Below are positions 18,709-28,919 of a DNA stretch of 64,000 bases, piece after piece. The DNA is from Clostridia bacterium (lineage in GTDB: Bacteria; Bacillota; Clostridia; Lachnospirales; Cellulosilyticaceae), in contig JARBUI010000001.1 in the NCBI GenBank assembly GCA_029239755.1, forward strand, positions 186,001 through 250,000, given 5' to 3'. The position numbers and the translations under genes are program-made. Every line of letters begins with the position of its first letter. Positions within the stretch are counted from its first letter, which is position 1. Under the pieces are notes generated by a model that made no database searches, was not told the DNA's origin, and saw only the letters and a program-made list of their open reading frames with translations.

Positions 18709-21700
18709 CTAAATCCCTCTTTCCTGTATTATCTTTTCTATTAATCTGCCAGCCTCTGTATAATTAAAGAACGCTAATGCTGCTTTTACCTTTTGGAAAT
18801 CTTCATCACATGTCTTATGATCCTTAATCTTTGCTTCAATCTTCTCTAACAATAAGTCTTCAATAAAGCTGTTCCCTTCGATAAGATCTCTTAGCCCAGT
18901 AATAAGTTCATCTAATTCTTCCTTAGTAGCCGTTCTGATATTTATACACTCCATTTTAGCCTTATGTTCTAAAACAGATTGAATAGCATGATTAACAGCA
19001 ATGATTTCATCTTCCAGCTCTTTTACTTCATTCCCCAGCCTATTTGGTCCCTTAAAGGCTTCCTCAATCATCCTTGATAACTCCATTACTTTATCTGCCC
19101 CTATGCTACCTGATAGCCCTTTTAATTTATGGGTTTCGTTTAGTACAAGCTCAGCATCTTCACTCTTAATACCTTCCTTAATCTTTTTCAAAATTGAACT
19201 GCTTTCACTTATAAATGCTTCAAGGACATCTAAGTATAACCTTTCATCCCCAGAGAGCCTTTTAAGTGCTTCTAGAGTATTCAGAGATGGTATTTCTAAA
19301 GTTGAATGAGCTCCGCCCCCCTGATGTTTTTCCATGATATCTTGATTTAACCAAAACTTCATCTTCTCAATCAGTATTTGGGGATCAAAAGGTTTAGAAA
19401 TATAATCATCCATCCCTGACTCAAGCGCCTTCTCCTTGTCCCCTGCCATTGCATTAGCAGTCATAGCAATAATAGGCAGATGTTTCAAAGTTGGCATACT
19501 CTTTATCATTTTAGCCGCCTCATAGCCATCTAACAGCGGCATTTGAATATCCATTAAAATCAAGTCGAATGTATCATTTTTGACTTTCTCTACGGCTTCT
19601 AATCCGTTTTCTGCTATGCTCACATCTAATCCAACATGAACTAAGTATTCTTTTGTAATATCTTGATTAATTTTATTGTCTTCAACCAGCAAGACAGATG
19701 CTTTAGGAAGGATATGATGATTGGTACTGCTATTTTTAGTTATGTTTCCAAAAATGCTTTCTTTAGGTCCAAAAATATTAACGATCGTATCAAAAAGCAT
19801 AGATTGGTTAATGGGTTTCATTAAAAATTCGTGTATCCCTATATCTGCTCTTTCATCCTTTATTTTCTTACTCTCTTTGGCTGTTATCATACTCACTATA
19901 GGGATTTCTTTTGAGCTCTGTTTACTTTTAATTTGACGTATCACTTGAATGTCATCTATTCTCGGCATTTTATAATCCATTAATATAAGGTCATAAAATT
20001 CTTCTTTATTTCTAATCATACGTTCTATTTCTTTTAACGCCTCTTCTCCCGACTCTACCCCTTTGCATATAAAATTAAATTCGCTAATATATTGCACTAA
20101 GATTTCACGAGAACTCCTATCAGCATCTATTATCAGAACCTTTAAGGTTTCTCTGTACCCTTCTAAATTAATTAAATCTCCGGATATTTTTTTACCTAAA
20201 ACAAGACTGAAATAAAAAGTACTTCCCTGATTTAGTTCACTCTCATACCAGACGTCCCCTTCCATCATTTCAGCTAATTGCTTACTAATTTTAAGTCCAA
20301 GCCCAGTTCCGCCATATTTTCTTGTAGTAGAGCTGTCAGCTTGTGAAAATGCCTGAAATAAAATATTTTTTTTGTCATCTGATATACCAACGCCAGTATC
20401 TTTAATTGCAAAAAGAACTTTCATGATGTCTTCACTATCTTCACTGACGTGTGCTGAAACAACAATACTTCCCTTCTCTGTGAACTTTATTGCGTTCCCT
20501 ATTAAGTTAATTAAAACTTGTCTAACTCTTATAGGATCTCCTACCAGATACTTAGGAATACTCTCATCAACTATACCACTGAATTCTAGTTGCTTTTCTG
20601 TTAATTGAAAACTAAATAAGCTATGAACCTCTTGTATCATCTGTGATATAGAGATGATATGCTTCTCCATTTCTAATTTACCTGCTTCAATCTTAGAATA
20701 ATCTAATATATCATTAATAATTCCAAGTAAGTTCTTAGAAGAGAACTCGATTTTCTTAAGATAATCTTTTATTTTCTCATTAGGACTATGGGTTTGAGCC
20801 AGATAACTTAATCCAATAATAGCATTCATAGGCGTTCTAATCTCATGACTCATGTTAGCTAAAAACTGGCTCTTTGCAATATTAGCAGCTTCAGCTGCTT
20901 CTTTGGCTTTAAGTATTTCTTTTTCCATCTGTTTTCGCCCTGTAATATCTGTGGCAGACTTAACAACAAAAACTACTTGATTGTCTTCTTTAATAGGGGT
21001 TAACCTTGTAAACCAAGTTTTTATACCTGCTGGCAAATCAAGCTCCTCTTCATAGCTAATTGTCTGTCTGCTTTTTACGCATTCTAAATAATGAATTGAA
21101 ACACAATCTCCTGCTTGCTTACCTAATAGTTCTTGTGGGGTCCTTCCTTGTATCATTTCTAAAGATAGACCAGTTTTTTCTTGATGGGCTTTATTGCTTG
21201 TTACATAACTAAATCCTTTTCCTCCATGCAGAACCTTTATAAGAAGTATAGCTTCTTCTGTACCATTAAAAACTGTTTTATATTCATTTAAAACACGATT
21301 GATCTGCACTTCCATTTTTTTTCTGTTTGTTATATCTACATGACATCCAACTATTCTTAAGGGATTTCCTTTTTCATCCCACTCTATTGTCTGCCCCGAA
21401 CAAATGACCCATACTGTACTGCCATTTTTATGGTGATATCTTACTTCATTATAAAAAGGAACAGCTCCCTTACTTTCAATATGTTGTTCTAAATTCCTAA
21501 GTACCTGCGGCAAATCTTCTTGATAAATCATTTTTTTCCAAGTACCTATTTCATTTGGCAGTTCCTCTGCCTCATATCCAAACATTTTTTTAAACATAGG
21601 ACTTATATATTCCGTATGACTTACAAAATCCCAATCCCAATAGCCTGCAAGTGTAGATTCCAATATGTTTTCTAATATGTTTTTCTGTTTATTAATGGCC

Positions 21701-22182
21701 TCTCTTAAATTTAGCTGATGGGTAATATTAATAAATGCTGTAGCAAATTTACCTGGCTCTGGACTGAAGGTCTTTACAAAGAAATACTTATCTAACCCTT
21801 TTGAGTAATGTTCAAACTTCATTTTCTTTCCCTTAAGTGCAACTTCACCATATTGCTCAATCAAGGATTCTTCAATATCAGGTAAAACCTCTCTGACTGT
21901 CTTATTTCTAACTGTATCATTCATTAAACCAGTAATTTTTTCAAATGCTTGGTTCATCTCAAGAAATCTATAATCTATTGCCTTCCCCTCTTCATTACAA
22001 ATAATTTCATGCAAAGCAAATCCTTCATCAATATTGTCAAATACCATTTCATATTTGCTTTTACTCTCCCGAAGTTCACCCTGCACTTTTTTATTATGCT
22101 TTAGAATAAGGATTAAAATGACTATTCCTAAAAACTGTATCAAGCTAAAGGCTATTAATAAGTCATCGGCCCAATCAGACAT
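18709..22182 (-). CDS. Hybrid sensor histidine kinase (PAS-HisKA-HATPase-REC-REC-HPt)
   Basis: The 1157-residue protein has one N-terminal membrane helix (about 8-28), three PAS-like sensor domains (to about 420), HisKA with [14 protein letters not shown] and phospho-His near 444, an ATPase domain with [12 protein letters not shown]1 (phospho-Asp in LMDYKMP near 736), REC2 (LMDIQMP near 874) and a C-terminal HPt ([12 protein letters not shown], His near 1016). The HPt can pass phosphate onward to the REC-GGDEF protein encoded next. AGGAGGTGATGGG precedes the ATG. There is little extracytoplasmic sequence, so sensing is probably cytoplasmic through PAS. Confidence 0.95.
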   Translation of the reverse strand: MSDWADDLLIAFSLIQFLGIVILILILKHNKKVQGELRESKSKYEMVFDNIDEGFALHEIICNEEGKAIDYRFLEMNQAFEKITGLMNDTVRNKTVREVLPDIEESLIEQYGEVALKGKKMKFEHYSKGLDKYFFVKTFSPEPGKFATAFINITHQLNLREAINKQKNILENILESTLAGYWDWDFVSHTEYISPMFKKMFGYEAEELPNEIGTWKKMIYQEDLPQVLRNLEQHIESKGAVPFYNEVRYHHKNGSTVWVICSGQTIEWDEKGNPLRIVGCHVDITNRKKMEVQINRVLNEYKTVFNGTEEAILLIKVLHGGKGFSYVTSNKAHQEKTGLSLEMIQGRTPQELLGKQAGDCVSIHYLECVKSRQTISYEEELDLPAGIKTWFTRLTPIKEDNQVVFVVKSATDITGRKQMEKEILKAKEAAEAANIAKSQFLANMSHEIRTPMNAIIGLSYLAQTHSPNEKIKDYLKKIEFSSKNLLGIINDILDYSKIEAGKLEMEKHIISISQMIQEVHSLFSFQLTEKQLEFSGIVDESIPKYLVGDPIRVRQVLINLIGNAIKFTEKGSIVVSAHVSEDSEDIMKVLFAIKDTGVGISDDKKNILFQAFSQADSSTTRKYGGTGLGLKISKQLAEMMEGDVWYESELNQGSTFYFSLVLGKKISGDLINLEGYRETLKVLIIDADRSSREILVQYISEFNFICKGVESGEEALKEIERMIRNKEEFYDLILMDYKMPRIDDIQVIRQIKSKQSSKEIPIVSMITAKESKKIKDERADIGIHEFLMKPINQSMLFDTIVNIFGPKESIFGNITKNSSTNHHILPKASVLLVEDNKINQDITKEYLVHVGLDVSIAENGLEAVEKVKNDTFDLILMDIQMPLLDGYEAAKMIKSMPTLKHLPIIAMTANAMAGDKEKALESGMDDYISKPFDPQILIEKMKFWLNQDIMEKHQGGGAHSTLEIPSLNTLEALKRLSGDERLYLDVLEAFISESSSILKKIKEGIKSEDAELVLNETHKLKGLSGSIGADKVMELSRMIEEAFKGPNRLGNEVKELEDEIIAVNHAIQSVLEHKAKMECINIRTATKEELDELITGLRDLIEGNSFIEDLLLEKIEAKIKDHKTCDEDFQKVKAALAFFNYTEAGRLIEKIIQERGI

Positions 22183-22214
22183 CCCATCACCTCCTAAATC
22201 AATTTTGATTAAAA

Positions 22215-22264
22215 AACACCTGCTATTGTTTATAATAAGCAGTTATAAAACATAGCAGGTGTTT
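22215..22264 (-). terminator. Terminator-like hairpin in the leader of the kinase operon (attenuator candidate)
   Basis: CACCTGCTAT and ATAGCAGGTG form the outer arms with further pairing of GTTTTATAA/TTATAAAC inside, followed on the - strand by TTTTTT. It lies between the predicted promoter (22328-22356) and the kinase start (22182), which would make it a premature terminator. A second hairpin (AGGTTCT/AGAACCT, 22274-22315) precedes it. Confidence 0.55.
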
Positions 22265-22327
22265 TTATTCAATAGGTTCTATCTCTTTGATAAAAGCTAA
22301 GAACCTGTTTTTAGACTATTTTATAAT

Positions 22328-22356
22328 ATTTTACCATTTATCATGAGGTATTTCAA
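22328..22356 (-). promoter_or_regulatory. Promoter of the kinase/c-di-GMP/polysaccharide operon
   Basis: TTGAAA (22356-22351), 17 bases, TAAAAT (22333-22328) on the - strand. The leader is about 138 nt and contains two hairpins. The -35 box touches the T-run of the upstream terminator. Confidence 0.6.
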
Positions 22357-22412
22357 CAAAAAATGCGGCCTGCACCTGCCTTGTTTTAAGACCGGTAGGT
22401 GCAGATGCCGCA
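22355..22412 (-). terminator. Terminator after the chemoreceptor gene
   Basis: A strong hairpin on the - strand, GCGGCATCTGCACCTACC paired with GGCAGGTGCAGGCCGC, followed by ATTTTTTGTT, starts 20 bases after the stop at 22432. It likely ends the ula operon transcript. Confidence 0.9.
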
Positions 22413-22431
22413 ACTAGTGAACCATGCCAAT

Positions 22432-23562
22432 TTATTCATCTATGTACTTAAATAAGTCTATTAGTTCTAGCAGTTCATTTACATAGTTCATAGCCTCTTC
22501 ACTATATTCTAGGCCTTGATGACACATGGCTACTACTTCTTCTGAACTGGCTGTTGTTTCTTCACTTACTGCAGAAATATTATGGATACTGTCTACTATG
22601 TTTATGTTTGATTTTACTATCTGTTCTATCCTTTGATTCACATGATTAATGTTATCATATAAGTTAGATACATTTTCAGTTATTTTTTCAAAAGCTCCTT
22701 GTGTTTTAATAATGAGCCTATTTTGCACTTCACTCACTTTATTTAATTTTAGAATAGTATCTAATGCATCATTTGCTCTTCCCTGTAAATCACTTATAAT
22801 CTTAGATATGTCAATGGCAAATGTTTTACTCTGTCCAGCCACCTTTCTAACTTCCTGCGCTACAATAGCAAATCCCCTTCCAGCTTCTCCAACCCGTGCA
22901 CTTTCTATTGCAGCATTTAATGCTAATAAATTAGTTTGCTCAGAAATAGACTGCATATGTTCTACAATATGATATATTTCATTTGACTTTTCTTTTAGAT
23001 TAACCATAGCTTCGTGTGTATCTTTACTCACTTTATCCGTTTGAAGAGCTGTAAGTCTAAGTTCATCAATAATATTTTTTCCATCATATAAATTTTTTTC
23101 CGAATCCCCTATAGCTTCTCTAACATTTTGAAATTCCTCACTTGTAGCTCTTATGTATGCAGCAATATCTGTAGTCATTTCTAATTGTGTTTGAATACTT
23201 CTATCATTATCTACTGCCCCTTCCGCAATTTGAGCTGCTGCGTTATTGACGGCGGCATAAGAATCTTTTACTTGAGCAACAATCTCCTGTACTTTTTTTG
23301 AGTTTTCATCTAGTAACATGCCTATATTTTTTATATCTTCTGCAGTACTGTGACTAGTTTCACATCCTTCTGGAATTTCAAGTCTACTGCCTGCTTTACT
23401 CTGCTCAAAAATCCCCGCCAAAAGAATAACGTTGAGAATGGTTATCACAATTGCAACGATTCGATTGAGATTATTTTCCCCCCCTAATAGTAAAAATAGA
23501 TTTCCTCCTATAGTACACATAATAATTAATCTAACAAGTTTACTACTCATTTTAGGTTTCAT
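22432..23562 (-). CDS. Methyl-accepting chemotaxis-like protein without sensor domain
   Basis: The 376-residue protein has two close N-terminal hydrophobic segments (about 9-27 and 31-48), no extracytoplasmic loop and no HAMP, then a long coiled-coil signalling domain with the receptor tip [19 protein letters not shown] and [18 protein letters not shown]. It lies 17 bases after the HAD gene and before the strong terminator, so it appears to be the last gene of the ula operon. A receptor without a ligand domain could sense metabolic or PTS state; this is inference. Confidence 0.88.
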   Translation of the reverse strand: MKPKMSSKLVRLIIMCTIGGNLFLLLGGENNLNRIVAIVITILNVILLAGIFEQSKAGSRLEIPEGCETSHSTAEDIKNIGMLLDENSKKVQEIVAQVKDSYAAVNNAAAQIAEGAVDNDRSIQTQLEMTTDIAAYIRATSEEFQNVREAIGDSEKNLYDGKNIIDELRLTALQTDKVSKDTHEAMVNLKEKSNEIYHIVEHMQSISEQTNLLALNAAIESARVGEAGRGFAIVAQEVRKVAGQSKTFAIDISKIISDLQGRANDALDTILKLNKVSEVQNRLIIKTQGAFEKITENVSNLYDNINHVNQRIEQIVKSNINIVDSIHNISAVSEETTASSEEVVAMCHQGLEYSEEAMNYVNELLELIDLFKYIDE

Positions 23563-23579
23563 AATTGATTTCTCCTATC

Positions 23580-24401
23580 CTATGTTAGATCTAAAAAATG
23601 TTCTATAGCATAAGCTACCCCCGAACAATGATTGCTTTTACTCACATAGTCTGCTATATTTCTTATTTCATCTTCTGCATTTTCAACTGTTATAGCAAGG
23701 CCAGCTTCCTTAAGCATTGTTACATCATTATAATTATCTCCAATAGCTGCTATGTCTTTAGGCTCTATATTAAGGTAATCTGCTAGAGCTAAAAGAGCAT
23801 TTCCCTTAGTCGCATGCTTATCTACAATATCTAAGATATGCCTTTGTGACATAACTGCCTCTACCTCCTTAAATTGGTAGTTTAGTTCATCTCTTAACTT
23901 ATGTAACTTGCTATATTCTGATGCAGAAACAAACGCTTTAACAACTTTATAGGCTTCTAAGTTATTGTATATATTCTCATCAATAATGATAACAGCCTTA
24001 TTTGATGCTTTCTGCTTTTTATTATATTTTTCAATATAAAGTACTCTTTCATTTCTCTTTTCACTTACAATACCTGCCATGGTATAAAGAACGTATTCTA
24101 ACTCACATTTTTTAATAAGATCAATAACTCCTCTTAAAACTTCAGCTTGTATTTGTTTAATAGCGAGTATCTTTCCCTTTGCATCATAGAGAGCTGCTCC
24201 ATTGCAACAGATTAGAGGACTATCATAGTCTAAAATCTCTAGATAACCCTTAATCATATCTATGGGCCTGCCTGTTGCTATAACAAATTTCATCCCACTT
24301 TTTTCAAGCTTTCTTATAGCTTTTAAGTTTTCAGTTGTTATCTGATGAGAATTGTCTAACAACGTTCCATCAAGATCACTTATTAATAGCTTATACCCCA
24401 T
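23580..24401 (-). CDS. HAD-IIB (Cof-type) sugar phosphatase
   Basis: The 273-residue protein begins LLISDLDGTLLDNSHQ (HAD motif I with nucleophile Asp), has motif II in FVIATGRP and motif IV GDNYNDVTMLKEAG, and a C2B cap between them, as in Cof/YidA hydrolases that dephosphorylate sugar phosphates or FMN. It starts 3 bases after the propeller gene within the ascorbate operon, so it may relieve sugar-phosphate build-up. Confidence 0.92.
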   Translation of the reverse strand: MGYKLLISDLDGTLLDNSHQITTENLKAIRKLEKSGMKFVIATGRPIDMIKGYLEILDYDSPLICCNGAALYDAKGKILAIKQIQAEVLRGVIDLIKKCELEYVLYTMAGIVSEKRNERVLYIEKYNKKQKASNKAVIIIDENIYNNLEAYKVVKAFVSASEYSKLHKLRDELNYQFKEVEAVMSQRHILDIVDKHATKGNALLALADYLNIEPKDIAAIGDNYNDVTMLKEAGLAITVENAEDEIRNIADYVSKSNHCSGVAYAIEHFLDLT

Positions 24402-24404
24402 ATA

Positions 24405-25430
24405 TTAACCTTCTTTCAAACTGTATAAAGCAATTTCCCCAATCTGGCGATTTGCTGCCAGCACAAATACCTTATCTTTCCACTCATAAACATCAATATT
24501 ACTGGCACCTCCTGTATTATCAATAATCTGTTCTGCAATACTGCCTGCTTCATCTTGAGTATAAACAATAAGTTCCATCTTACCTTTGCGTCCACCAATG
24601 ATAAATGCTGGTACACTGTTTATAACTCCGCCCCAAACCACATGTCCAAATTCATACTCATGTGTATGAATTTCTTTTAGAACTCCTTCTATTTCTTTAT
24701 AGATTGTACCTTTAGGGCCATGGAACCCTTCAATTGTGGCAATTTCCAGCTCCCCATCTCCATCAATGTCGCAAACAGCCATATCACTTACTTCATGGTT
24801 CATAATTTGTTCAACTTGCCAAACAGCTGCTTCTGTACTTGGAACATAGATTACAAAAAGCCCCTGAGCTCCGCTTATCATAATTGCCTCTTGGCCTTTC
24901 CATGCCCCATGGCAGAAGCCATGATTTTTTGTAATCCCCTGTAATATGGGCTCTAATTTAAAAGGCTTGCTTAAATCTCTATCTAATTTTGCAACTTGTA
25001 CCTTGCCTGGCTTTGACCAGTCATCTTGGAAAGCTTTGTCTTCACATAATGTGGCCCCTACAAACCACAACTCTCCAGCTGCATTCACTACATCAAATCT
25101 ATGTAAATAAGGAATACTCATAATCTCTTTAATTGTGAAGGTTAGGTCTTCATTCATTTTTCCATATACAATCGTAGATTCTTTTGCATTAAAGGTTGGA
25201 AAAAATTGCTGCGTAGCAATGAACTCACCTTCTCTGCCTGGTATGAGAACGATGTTCATGGTACCGCCTGGGCCATCCCAAACTGTAGATACATTACCAT
25301 CCTCATCGTACATTAGACATGCTCCCTGCCCTTCAGTGGCTGCAAGATAGTATAATTTATTTTTATAAGGCATAATAGTTACCGCATAAACACGGTCCAG
25401 GTGTCCAAGTATTTTTTTTGTTATATTCAT
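24405..25430 (-). CDS. Beta-propeller protein of the ascorbate operon, function unknown
   Basis: The 341-residue protein has no signal peptide or membrane helix. Repeated beta-blade-like units are visible, such as LYYLAATEGQGACLMYDEDG, FVIYVPSTEAAVWQVEQI and KVFVLAANRQIGEIALYSL, with one FG-GAP-like calcium loop CDIDGDGELEIATIE. That pattern fits a seven-bladed propeller of VCBS/FG-GAP kind. I do not recognise a named family. Its position between PTS IIB and HAD phosphatase implies a cytoplasmic role in ascorbate or related sugar acid use, perhaps an isomerase or lactonase; no motif proves this. Confidence 0.6.
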   Translation of the reverse strand: MNITKKILGHLDRVYAVTIMPYKNKLYYLAATEGQGACLMYDEDGNVSTVWDGPGGTMNIVLIPGREGEFIATQQFFPTFNAKESTIVYGKMNEDLTFTIKEIMSIPYLHRFDVVNAAGELWFVGATLCEDKAFQDDWSKPGKVQVAKLDRDLSKPFKLEPILQGITKNHGFCHGAWKGQEAIMISGAQGLFVIYVPSTEAAVWQVEQIMNHEVSDMAVCDIDGDGELEIATIEGFHGPKGTIYKEIEGVLKEIHTHEYEFGHVVWGGVINSVPAFIIGGRKGKMELIVYTQDEAGSIAEQIIDNTGGASNIDVYEWKDKVFVLAANRQIGEIALYSLKEG

Positions 25431-25462
25431 ATTGTTCTCCTTTATATAGTTCTTATGATTTA

Positions 25463-25500
25463 AATAAGCTGAACGCCATTTAGAATGCGTCCAGCTTATT
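25463..25500 (-). terminator. Intercistronic hairpin between PTS IIB and propeller genes
   Basis: AATAAGCTG/CAGCTTATT arms with inner ACGC/GCGT pairing in the 85-base gap. The T-run after it is poor, so it may act as a leaky terminator or a transcript stabiliser rather than a full stop. Confidence 0.5.
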
Positions 25501-25515
25501 GGTGATTATAAAAAG

Positions 25516-25812
25516 TTACGCTTCTTTATTAACGATATATTTTACAATCTTTTCTTCAATTTCTTGTTCAGATAATAAATTCTTTAACGGAACAATAATA
25601 GTCCCTCTAGCTGCCGCTGAATCAAATGTAGAAATAAACGACTCGGAGCAGAATACGACATCATAAGAAGGTGCCTGATTTTTTGCAATCCCTATACTTG
25701 TATGCTCAATTTTTACATCTATATTTAGCTTCTTAAAAACTTTTTCTATCTTCATTTTAATAATTTGACTTGAACCCATTCCATTCCCACAAGCTGCAAT
25801 AACACGTAACAT
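25516..25812 (-). CDS. ulaB: PTS ascorbate-type IIB component
   Basis: This 98-residue soluble protein has the IIB active site near the N-terminus, VIAACGNGMGSSQIIK, with the phospho-accepting Cys at residue 8, and the size and Rossmann-like layout of UlaB/SgcB proteins. It passes phosphate from IIA to ascorbate bound by the IIC transporter encoded just upstream. Confidence 0.9.
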   Translation of the reverse strand: MLRVIAACGNGMGSSQIIKMKIEKVFKKLNIDVKIEHTSIGIAKNQAPSYDVVFCSESFISTFDSAAARGTIIVPLKNLLSEQEIEEKIVKYIVNKEA

Positions 25813-25859
25813 ATTTACACCTCCTATGCATTATAATAAACATCTATACTACTATTCTA

Positions 25860-27323
25860 CTATTTATTCATGGCTGCTTTATAGGCATCATAATCTTCTG
25901 CTGCTTCAAAATAATGTGCTTTGTTTTTGAAGTACTGAAGCTGCGGAATTGCAAGTAAAGCAATAATAACAATACCAACACCAACATACTGTAAGTTTTT
26001 CATTAGTATGCCAATCACTGGCCAAACTGTATCCCAGTCAAAGTTACCATGCCATCCGCCAAACTGAGCTGTTTGGAAGTAACTTGCTGCAAATGCTCCC
26101 CCAAGAACCTGTACTATTCCAGCTAAGAATGTAATAACTATAGCTGCTCTTAAACCACCTTTTTTGTTAGCAAAAACAGCAAATGTGGCATTATCAAAGA
26201 ATACTGGAACGAATCCTGTGATAATTAATACTGGACTCTTGAAAACAACCAACCCAAGAATTGCAACAAATTGTCCTAAAGCACCAAATAAGAAACCAAT
26301 CGTTACTGCATTAGGATTACCAAAACCATAGGTTGCTGCACAGTCTACAGCTGGCATAGAACCTGGTAATAACCTAGATGAAATACCTTGGAATGATTCT
26401 GTAAGCTCTGATACGAACATACGAACACCAAGCTGAAGTATAGCTAAGTAAACTGAAAAAGTAAGTGATTTTTCAAGGATGTAGAATGTAAAACTGCTTT
26501 CTACTTTGTATTTATCATCAATTGTTGCCATTAATTCCGGGCCTAATATAGTCATGATAATACCAAAGAAAAGAAGCATCAAAGTACCTGTAGCTACTAC
26601 GTTGTCATTAAACACTGATAAGAACCCTGGAAGTTTTATTTCATCAAGTGATTTTGATTTTTTACCTCCTATATTACCAATCTTAGGAGCAATTTTAGAA
26701 GTTAACCAAACCCCAAACATTTGTTGGTGTCCTACTGCAAAACCCCCGCCATCTGTTAAATCTTGTGTTGCTTCAACCGTTAAGTTACTTGATACTGCCC
26801 AGTATGTTCCAAGTAATAATCCAAGCATCATGACCATTCCATTGTTTTGTAATTCTGGAAAACAGAAAATAACCATCCATAATGCTGTAGCAGATTGCTG
26901 AACCATAATATGTCCAGTAATAAATACGGTACGTACTTTTGTAAGCTTTCTAAAGATAACCAAAATTAAGTTGAATGCAAAAGCTACTAATAAAACCTGC
27001 ATCATCATTGAAAATGATTTTCCTACATTTTCAATGGCTGCCTGTGCTGCTGCCTGCCCAAAATAGGGGTCAATAACTGCAGCCTGCAAATTAAAGCGAT
27101 CTTTTAAAGCGGCCAAGATAGGTCTAAAAGTTGTTACCAAACCACCTGCTGCGATATTTAAGATTAAGTAACCAACTGTTGCTTTAATAAAACCAGCAAA
27201 AGCTTCATAAATAGGCTTTCTTAAAAGAATATACCCTAAAAATACAATAAAACCAACGAAAAATGCAGGCTTTGTTAAAATATTAGCTTGAAAATATCCC
27301 CAAATTGATAATAAAAATTCCAT
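25860..27323 (-). CDS. ulaA: PTS ascorbate-specific IIC transporter
   Basis: The 487-residue polytopic membrane protein matches the UlaA/SgaT family in length and pattern: FVGFIVFLGYILLRKP at the start, GHIMVQQSATALW, FAVGHQQMFGVWL and GFVPVFFDNATFAVFANKKGG. It takes up L-ascorbate (or a related compound) with phosphorylation. It lies between separate IIA and IIB genes, as in ula operons of enteric bacteria. Confidence 0.93.
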   Translation of the reverse strand: MEFLLSIWGYFQANILTKPAFFVGFIVFLGYILLRKPIYEAFAGFIKATVGYLILNIAAGGLVTTFRPILAALKDRFNLQAAVIDPYFGQAAAQAAIENVGKSFSMMMQVLLVAFAFNLILVIFRKLTKVRTVFITGHIMVQQSATALWMVIFCFPELQNNGMVMMLGLLLGTYWAVSSNLTVEATQDLTDGGGFAVGHQQMFGVWLTSKIAPKIGNIGGKKSKSLDEIKLPGFLSVFNDNVVATGTLMLLFFGIIMTILGPELMATIDDKYKVESSFTFYILEKSLTFSVYLAILQLGVRMFVSELTESFQGISSRLLPGSMPAVDCAATYGFGNPNAVTIGFLFGALGQFVAILGLVVFKSPVLIITGFVPVFFDNATFAVFANKKGGLRAAIVITFLAGIVQVLGGAFAASYFQTAQFGGWHGNFDWDTVWPVIGILMKNLQYVGVGIVIIALLAIPQLQYFKNKAHYFEAAEDYDAYKAAMNK

Positions 27324-27345
27324 AATAAAATCCTCCTCATGTTTA

Positions 27346-27783
27346 TTATTCTAATCCCTCTAAATCCGTAATACACTTTGCGTTTAATAATTTTTCTACA
27401 ACAGCCTCATCTGATATGGCTTCAACAAGGTCTTGAAGGTTCTTTAGATGGGCATCATTATCCATGCTGGCTAACACAAAGAATAACCTCGCATTTCCCC
27501 CTTCTTCCTCATTAAACATTACAGATTTTTGTGTGATCATCAGACACATTGCAGTATCGTTAACGCCCCGACTGCCCTCTTGTGAATGTGGGATACAAAT
27601 ATCTGGGGCAATGATTATGTACGGTCCATGTTCCTTAACACACTTAATAATAGAATCTACATATTCACTTGTAATCGTGTGATCCATAATAAGAGGTAAG
27701 CATGCCGCTGCAACTGCTCCTTCCCAGGTTTGGAACGCCTCATAAAAAGAGATTCTTTTTGCAGCAATCAATTCTTTAAACAT
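27346..27783 (-). CDS. ulaC: PTS ascorbate-type IIA component
   Basis: The 145-residue protein is a fructose/mannitol-type IIA domain with the phospho-His in IAPDICIPHSQEGSRGVND. This histidine receives phosphate from HPr and gives it to the IIB cysteine. It precedes the IIC gene by 22 bases. Ribosome binding site AAGGGAGGAAAAAG. Confidence 0.9.
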   Translation of the reverse strand: MFKELIAAKRISFYEAFQTWEGAVAAACLPLIMDHTITSEYVDSIIKCVKEHGPYIIIAPDICIPHSQEGSRGVNDTAMCLMITQKSVMFNEEEGGNARLFFVLASMDNDAHLKNLQDLVEAISDEAVVEKLLNAKCITDLEGLE

Positions 27784-27815
27784 CTTTTTCCTCCCTTCTT
27801 CTAATAATTGTATTT

Positions 27816-28880
27816 TTAAAGCATCGATCTGAATGGCAGATCTGGTTCCATAATAAATGCATCATGGAATCCTCTATCATGGTGATATTCCATCTTATCC
27901 TTATCTCTTGGATAAACAAATTTACCTCCTACTTCCCAAATAAAGGGTTTGAATGTATACTGCAGGCGATCCTTTTTCATGTGCCAAAGCATAGTGATTT
28001 CTTTTGGATCAGCCATAAAGTTAGTCCATACATCATGGTGAATTGGAATAACTACTTTTGTTTTTAAACATTCTGCCATTCTGAGCATATCACTTGATGT
28101 CATCTTATCCGTCATGCCTCTTGGATTTTCACCATAAGAACCTAATGCTACATCTATCGTATGATCATTACCATGTTTTGCATAGTAATTGGAGTAATGG
28201 GAATCGCCGCTATGGTACAAGTTACCTCCTGTGGTTTTAAAGAGATAATTCACCGCCAATCGGTCCATATCCTGGGGCATTTTATCTTTTAACGTAACTC
28301 CTTTAGGTGCTGTAACAAGTTCTGTACGGTCAAATGAATCTAAGACCACAATTTCTACATCTTTGATCCGAACAGTGTCACCTGGTTTAACAACGATACA
28401 GCGTTCTCTAGGAACACCCCATTTCACCCATAGTTCTACACATGCTTCTGGTCCAATAAAAGGAACATCAGGCGCGCAATTTTGAAGAACTGCTGCTGCT
28501 ACATGAATATCTATATGGTCACCATGGTCATGGGTTGAAAGAATGGCATCTACTTCTTTGATACCAAAAGGATCGATTACACAAACTGAGTTACGCAAAT
28601 TAGGCTGAAGCGCTTTGCATCCTACCATACGCTGGTGCTGATGCTGATCTGTCATCCAAGGATCTGCTTGAGTTTTTTTACCTCGCTGTACCCATAAATC
28701 AGTACAAATATTAGCATTCCCTTCTGATTTTAGCCAAATACCTGTACAGCCTAACCACCACATTGCAAATGTTCCTGGTTCAACAACTTCTTTTTCAATT
28801 TCTTCATTTAGCCAAGTCCCCCATTCTGGGAATTGACTTAATATCCACGATTCTCTTGTAACACTGTCTATTTTGCTCAT
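27816..28880 (-). CDS. ulaG: L-ascorbate-6-phosphate lactonase
   Basis: The 354-residue protein has the length of UlaG and its metallo-beta-lactamase fold: [14 protein letters not shown] (metal-binding HxHxDH), [11 protein letters not shown] and [12 protein letters not shown]. It opens the lactone ring of ascorbate 6-phosphate to 3-keto-L-gulonate 6-phosphate. I see no UlaD-like 3-keto-L-gulonate 6-phosphate decarboxylase in the window, so that step must be encoded elsewhere or the pathway differs. Confidence 0.95.
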   Translation of the reverse strand: MSKIDSVTRESWILSQFPEWGTWLNEEIEKEVVEPGTFAMWWLGCTGIWLKSEGNANICTDLWVQRGKKTQADPWMTDQHQHQRMVGCKALQPNLRNSVCVIDPFGIKEVDAILSTHDHGDHIDIHVAAAVLQNCAPDVPFIGPEACVELWVKWGVPRERCIVVKPGDTVRIKDVEIVVLDSFDRTELVTAPKGVTLKDKMPQDMDRLAVNYLFKTTGGNLYHSGDSHYSNYYAKHGNDHTIDVALGSYGENPRGMTDKMTSSDMLRMAECLKTKVVIPIHHDVWTNFMADPKEITMLWHMKKDRLQYTFKPFIWEVGGKFVYPRDKDKMEYHHDRGFHDAFIMEPDLPFRSML

Positions 28881-28919
28881 ATGCTTCTCCCTTTCTGTTT
28901 TATAAATCTATTTTTAATG

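Noticed and set aside
22215..22317. Second c-di-GMP riboswitch before the kinase gene
   Set aside because: It lacks GACGCAAAGC, the GAAA tetraloop and GGCCTAA; only generic hairpins are present.
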